From: Aquimarina agarivorans
GTDB lineage: Bacteria > Bacteroidota > Bacteroidia > Flavobacteriales > Flavobacteriaceae
NCBI RefSeq assembly: GCF_000218485.1
Contig: NZ_AFPB01000089.1
Location: 62,001-126,000, forward strand
DNA length: 64,000 nt
Direction of reading: 5' to 3'
Shown here: positions 62,673 to 64,000 of the stretch, one piece after another
How positions within the stretch are numbered: position 1 is the stretch's first letter
How the letters are laid out: every line of letters starts with the position of its first letter
The notes under the pieces: generated by a model
Told to the model about the DNA's origin: nothing
Seen by the model: the letters and a program-made list of their open reading frames with translations, nothing else
The model's database searches: none
Made by a program: the position numbers and the translations under genes

Positions 62673-63369
62673 TTATTAATTATTATAATGATGATATCAA
62701 CTGTTGTACTAGTGCTTACTTTAAATTACTCAAATAAAAAAAGATAAATTTTGTTTGGACACAAAAGTAAATATGAGCCTAGCCATAGCTACAGTATTGC
62801 TTCATTTTGAACTGTTAAGCAAAAAAATCATGAAATTTTTACAATTTATCCAAAAATAGCAAAAGCGCTTTTTTAATTTTAGATTTAACTCTAATAATCG
62901 AAACCAATCTAAAAATCGACTTAATATTATAGTTTTGTTTTGACTTTAATTGAAAAATGATAAACAAAATAGCTATTAGAATGAAATTTCCTAGAATCAT
63001 CAATAAATTAGATGCTCTAAAAAATTTAAAATTCACATTAAGTAAACCACTATTCTTTAACAAAAAAACGCCTGTTGATACTTATCAATCATCGCAAAAC
63101 ATGGTTGGTAATCAACATTTAATTGCTCTGAATTATCTGAACGATTATAATGTAAATCTAGGTTTAGATAACACAATTACTACAAATGTATTTATTATAG
63201 TTAAGAGTAATGAAAGAGTGTGTATTAAACGCAATAGAGTTTCTAAGGAATGTTCTCAAATAAATTACAATGAAAAAAAAATATAATAAAGCAACTCATT
63301 ATGCTTCAGTATTTTTTTTAAAAGATTCTAAAACTATTTACAGTTAATCATTTATAACTATATAAAATT
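62673..63369. other. AT-rich spacer with no supported gene
   Basis: A 109-codon frame from 62957 (ATG) is Asn/Ile/Lys-rich with no signal or domain and overlaps another open frame on the opposite strand. I regard both as chance. The final part must carry the promoter of the SRAP gene. Confidence 0.4.
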
Positions 63370-64000
63370 ATGTGCTACCACATTAGTCAAACCAAATCTC
63401 TTTCGGAATTAGAAGAAATATATAATGTGCGCCGAAGTAATATTTTTGCCATAGGCAAACACGCAATCCATGGTTTATACTTAGATGGTTTTAAGCATCC
63501 CGAACTTGCGATATTGACCCAAGAAAAACCAAAGGAGTTGTATCCTGCAAAATGGGGATTAATTCCAAAAAATATTATTGCCGCAATGCAAAAAAAATAT
63601 TATTTAAAAATTAAAGGAGATTCCCTTAATGCCAAAAGCGAAAATATATTTGACTACCCACTTTATTCAAATTCTATATATACTAAACGCTGTATTATTC
63701 CAATTACTGGGTTTATTGGACTACATCATTTGAATAATGAAATTTACCCTCATTTTATAGAAAGATATGACCAATCAACTATTTCAATTGCTGGAATTTA
63801 TAGTGTTAGTGACAATACAGTTAGCTTTACAATGTTGACTAAAAATGCCAATTCTTTTATGGCGAGGATTCATAATAAAGCGCAAAGACAACTAGTTATG
63901 CTGGATGGTAGTTTTGAAAAAGATTGGCTTTCCAAAAATTTAAACGACAAACAAATTATGGAAATTATCAATAGTAATTACAATGATAATGAGCTAAAAT
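63370..64000 (+). CDS. SRAP-domain protein (SOS response-associated peptidase family), divergent, C-terminus beyond window
   Basis: At least 210 residues starting MCYHISQTKSLSELEEIYNV, with the family's exposed Cys2 after Met removal, which links covalently to abasic sites in single-stranded DNA. LYPAKWGLIP and NAKSENIFD correspond to the WGLIP and NARSE motifs (Lys replaces Arg). RCIIPITGFIGLHH corresponds to the RCxxPxxGFxE stretch, but the catalytic glutamate is replaced by Gly117. ARIHNKAQRQLVML retains the histidine. Related YedK/HMCES proteins protect abasic sites. The Arg and Glu changes suggest altered chemistry. The gene runs off the window end. Confidence 0.83.
   Translation, partial: MCYHISQTKSLSELEEIYNVRRSNIFAIGKHAIHGLYLDGFKHPELAILTQEKPKELYPAKWGLIPKNIIAAMQKKYYLKIKGDSLNAKSENIFDYPLYSNSIYTKRCIIPITGFIGLHHLNNEIYPHFIERYDQSTISIAGIYSVSDNTVSFTMLTKNANSFMARIHNKAQRQLVMLDGSFEKDWLSKNLNDKQIMEIINSNYNDNELK

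Noticed and set aside
62957-63286. 109-codon frame on the plus strand
   Set aside because: ATG start but no recognisable motif; amino-acid composition follows the AT-rich DNA and it overlaps an equally open antisense frame.

Overview
This is an AT-rich (by eye about one third GC) chromosomal window from a member of the Bacteroidota, most likely a Flavobacteriaceae bacterium. Supporting marks are C-terminal type IX secretion sorting domains, several TonB-dependent receptors with carboxypeptidase-like N-terminal domains, an STN/FecR/ECF-sigma cassette, a serine-palmitoyltransferase-type enzyme, a 6S-Flavo-like RNA beside zapA, and a tRNA promoter that fits the Bacteroidota consensus TTG-N19-TAnnTTTG. 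Shine-Dalgarno sequences are mostly absent and several genes appear to start at TTG. No rRNA operon, CRISPR array, prophage or intact insertion sequence was found.

Layout. 1-4.9 kb: a cut-off SulP anion transporter with a small membrane protein, a periplasmic PQQ-type sugar dehydrogenase followed by a cytochrome c, a peroxiredoxin-like protein and an acetyltransferase. 4.9-6.8 kb: acetyl-CoA synthetase. 6.9-15.4 kb (all minus strand): a cell-surface signalling island with a repeat-bearing lipoprotein, an ECF sigma factor, a FecR anti-sigma factor and two tandem paralogous TonB receptors with STN signalling domains. Both sigma and FecR are broken by single-base homopolymer frameshifts. 15.6-17.4 kb: a second, intact sigma system made of an ECF sigma factor, a one-helix membrane protein with a duplicated motif, and a Spy/CpxP-like periplasmic protein. 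The same 30-bp promoter-like element lies before its first and third genes. 17.5-19.7 kb: modABC. 20.7-24.0 kb: RidA, threonine synthase and the serine-palmitoyltransferase-like enzyme.

24-34 kb: mostly minus-strand housekeeping genes (methyltransferases, AI-2E transporter, DUF4159, PlsC-type acyltransferase, CoA-type Nudix, RNase Y, 6S RNA, ZapA and a coiled-coil partner), with a lipoprotein cyclophilin on the plus strand. 34-38.6 kb: M23 peptidase and a TonB receptor. 39.4-44.9 kb: astacin-like and M28 peptidases, tRNA-Ser, hipBA and YceI. 45.5-52.8 kb: a type IX-secreted beta-helix protein with a fascin-like module, DnaK, and a broken type IX metalloprotease. 52.9-64 kb: two reductases, the ResB-CcsA cytochrome c assembly fusion, a DUF2520/HAD pair, RecQ preceded by two different 7-bp tandem arrays, a beta-barrel-like protein, and a divergent SRAP-domain protein cut by the window edge.

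The most unusual items are: (i) the double frameshift in the sigma/FecR pair together with a 45-bp near-perfect palindrome upstream of its receptors; (ii) the second sigma regulon with its shared promoter element and unfamiliar candidate anti-sigma factor; (iii) a MITE-like intergenic repeat of about 160 bp present in two good copies and one fragment; (iv) the SRAP protein lacking the expected catalytic glutamate; (v) telomere-like heptamers before recQ. No wholly new multi-gene system could be proved from sequence alone.
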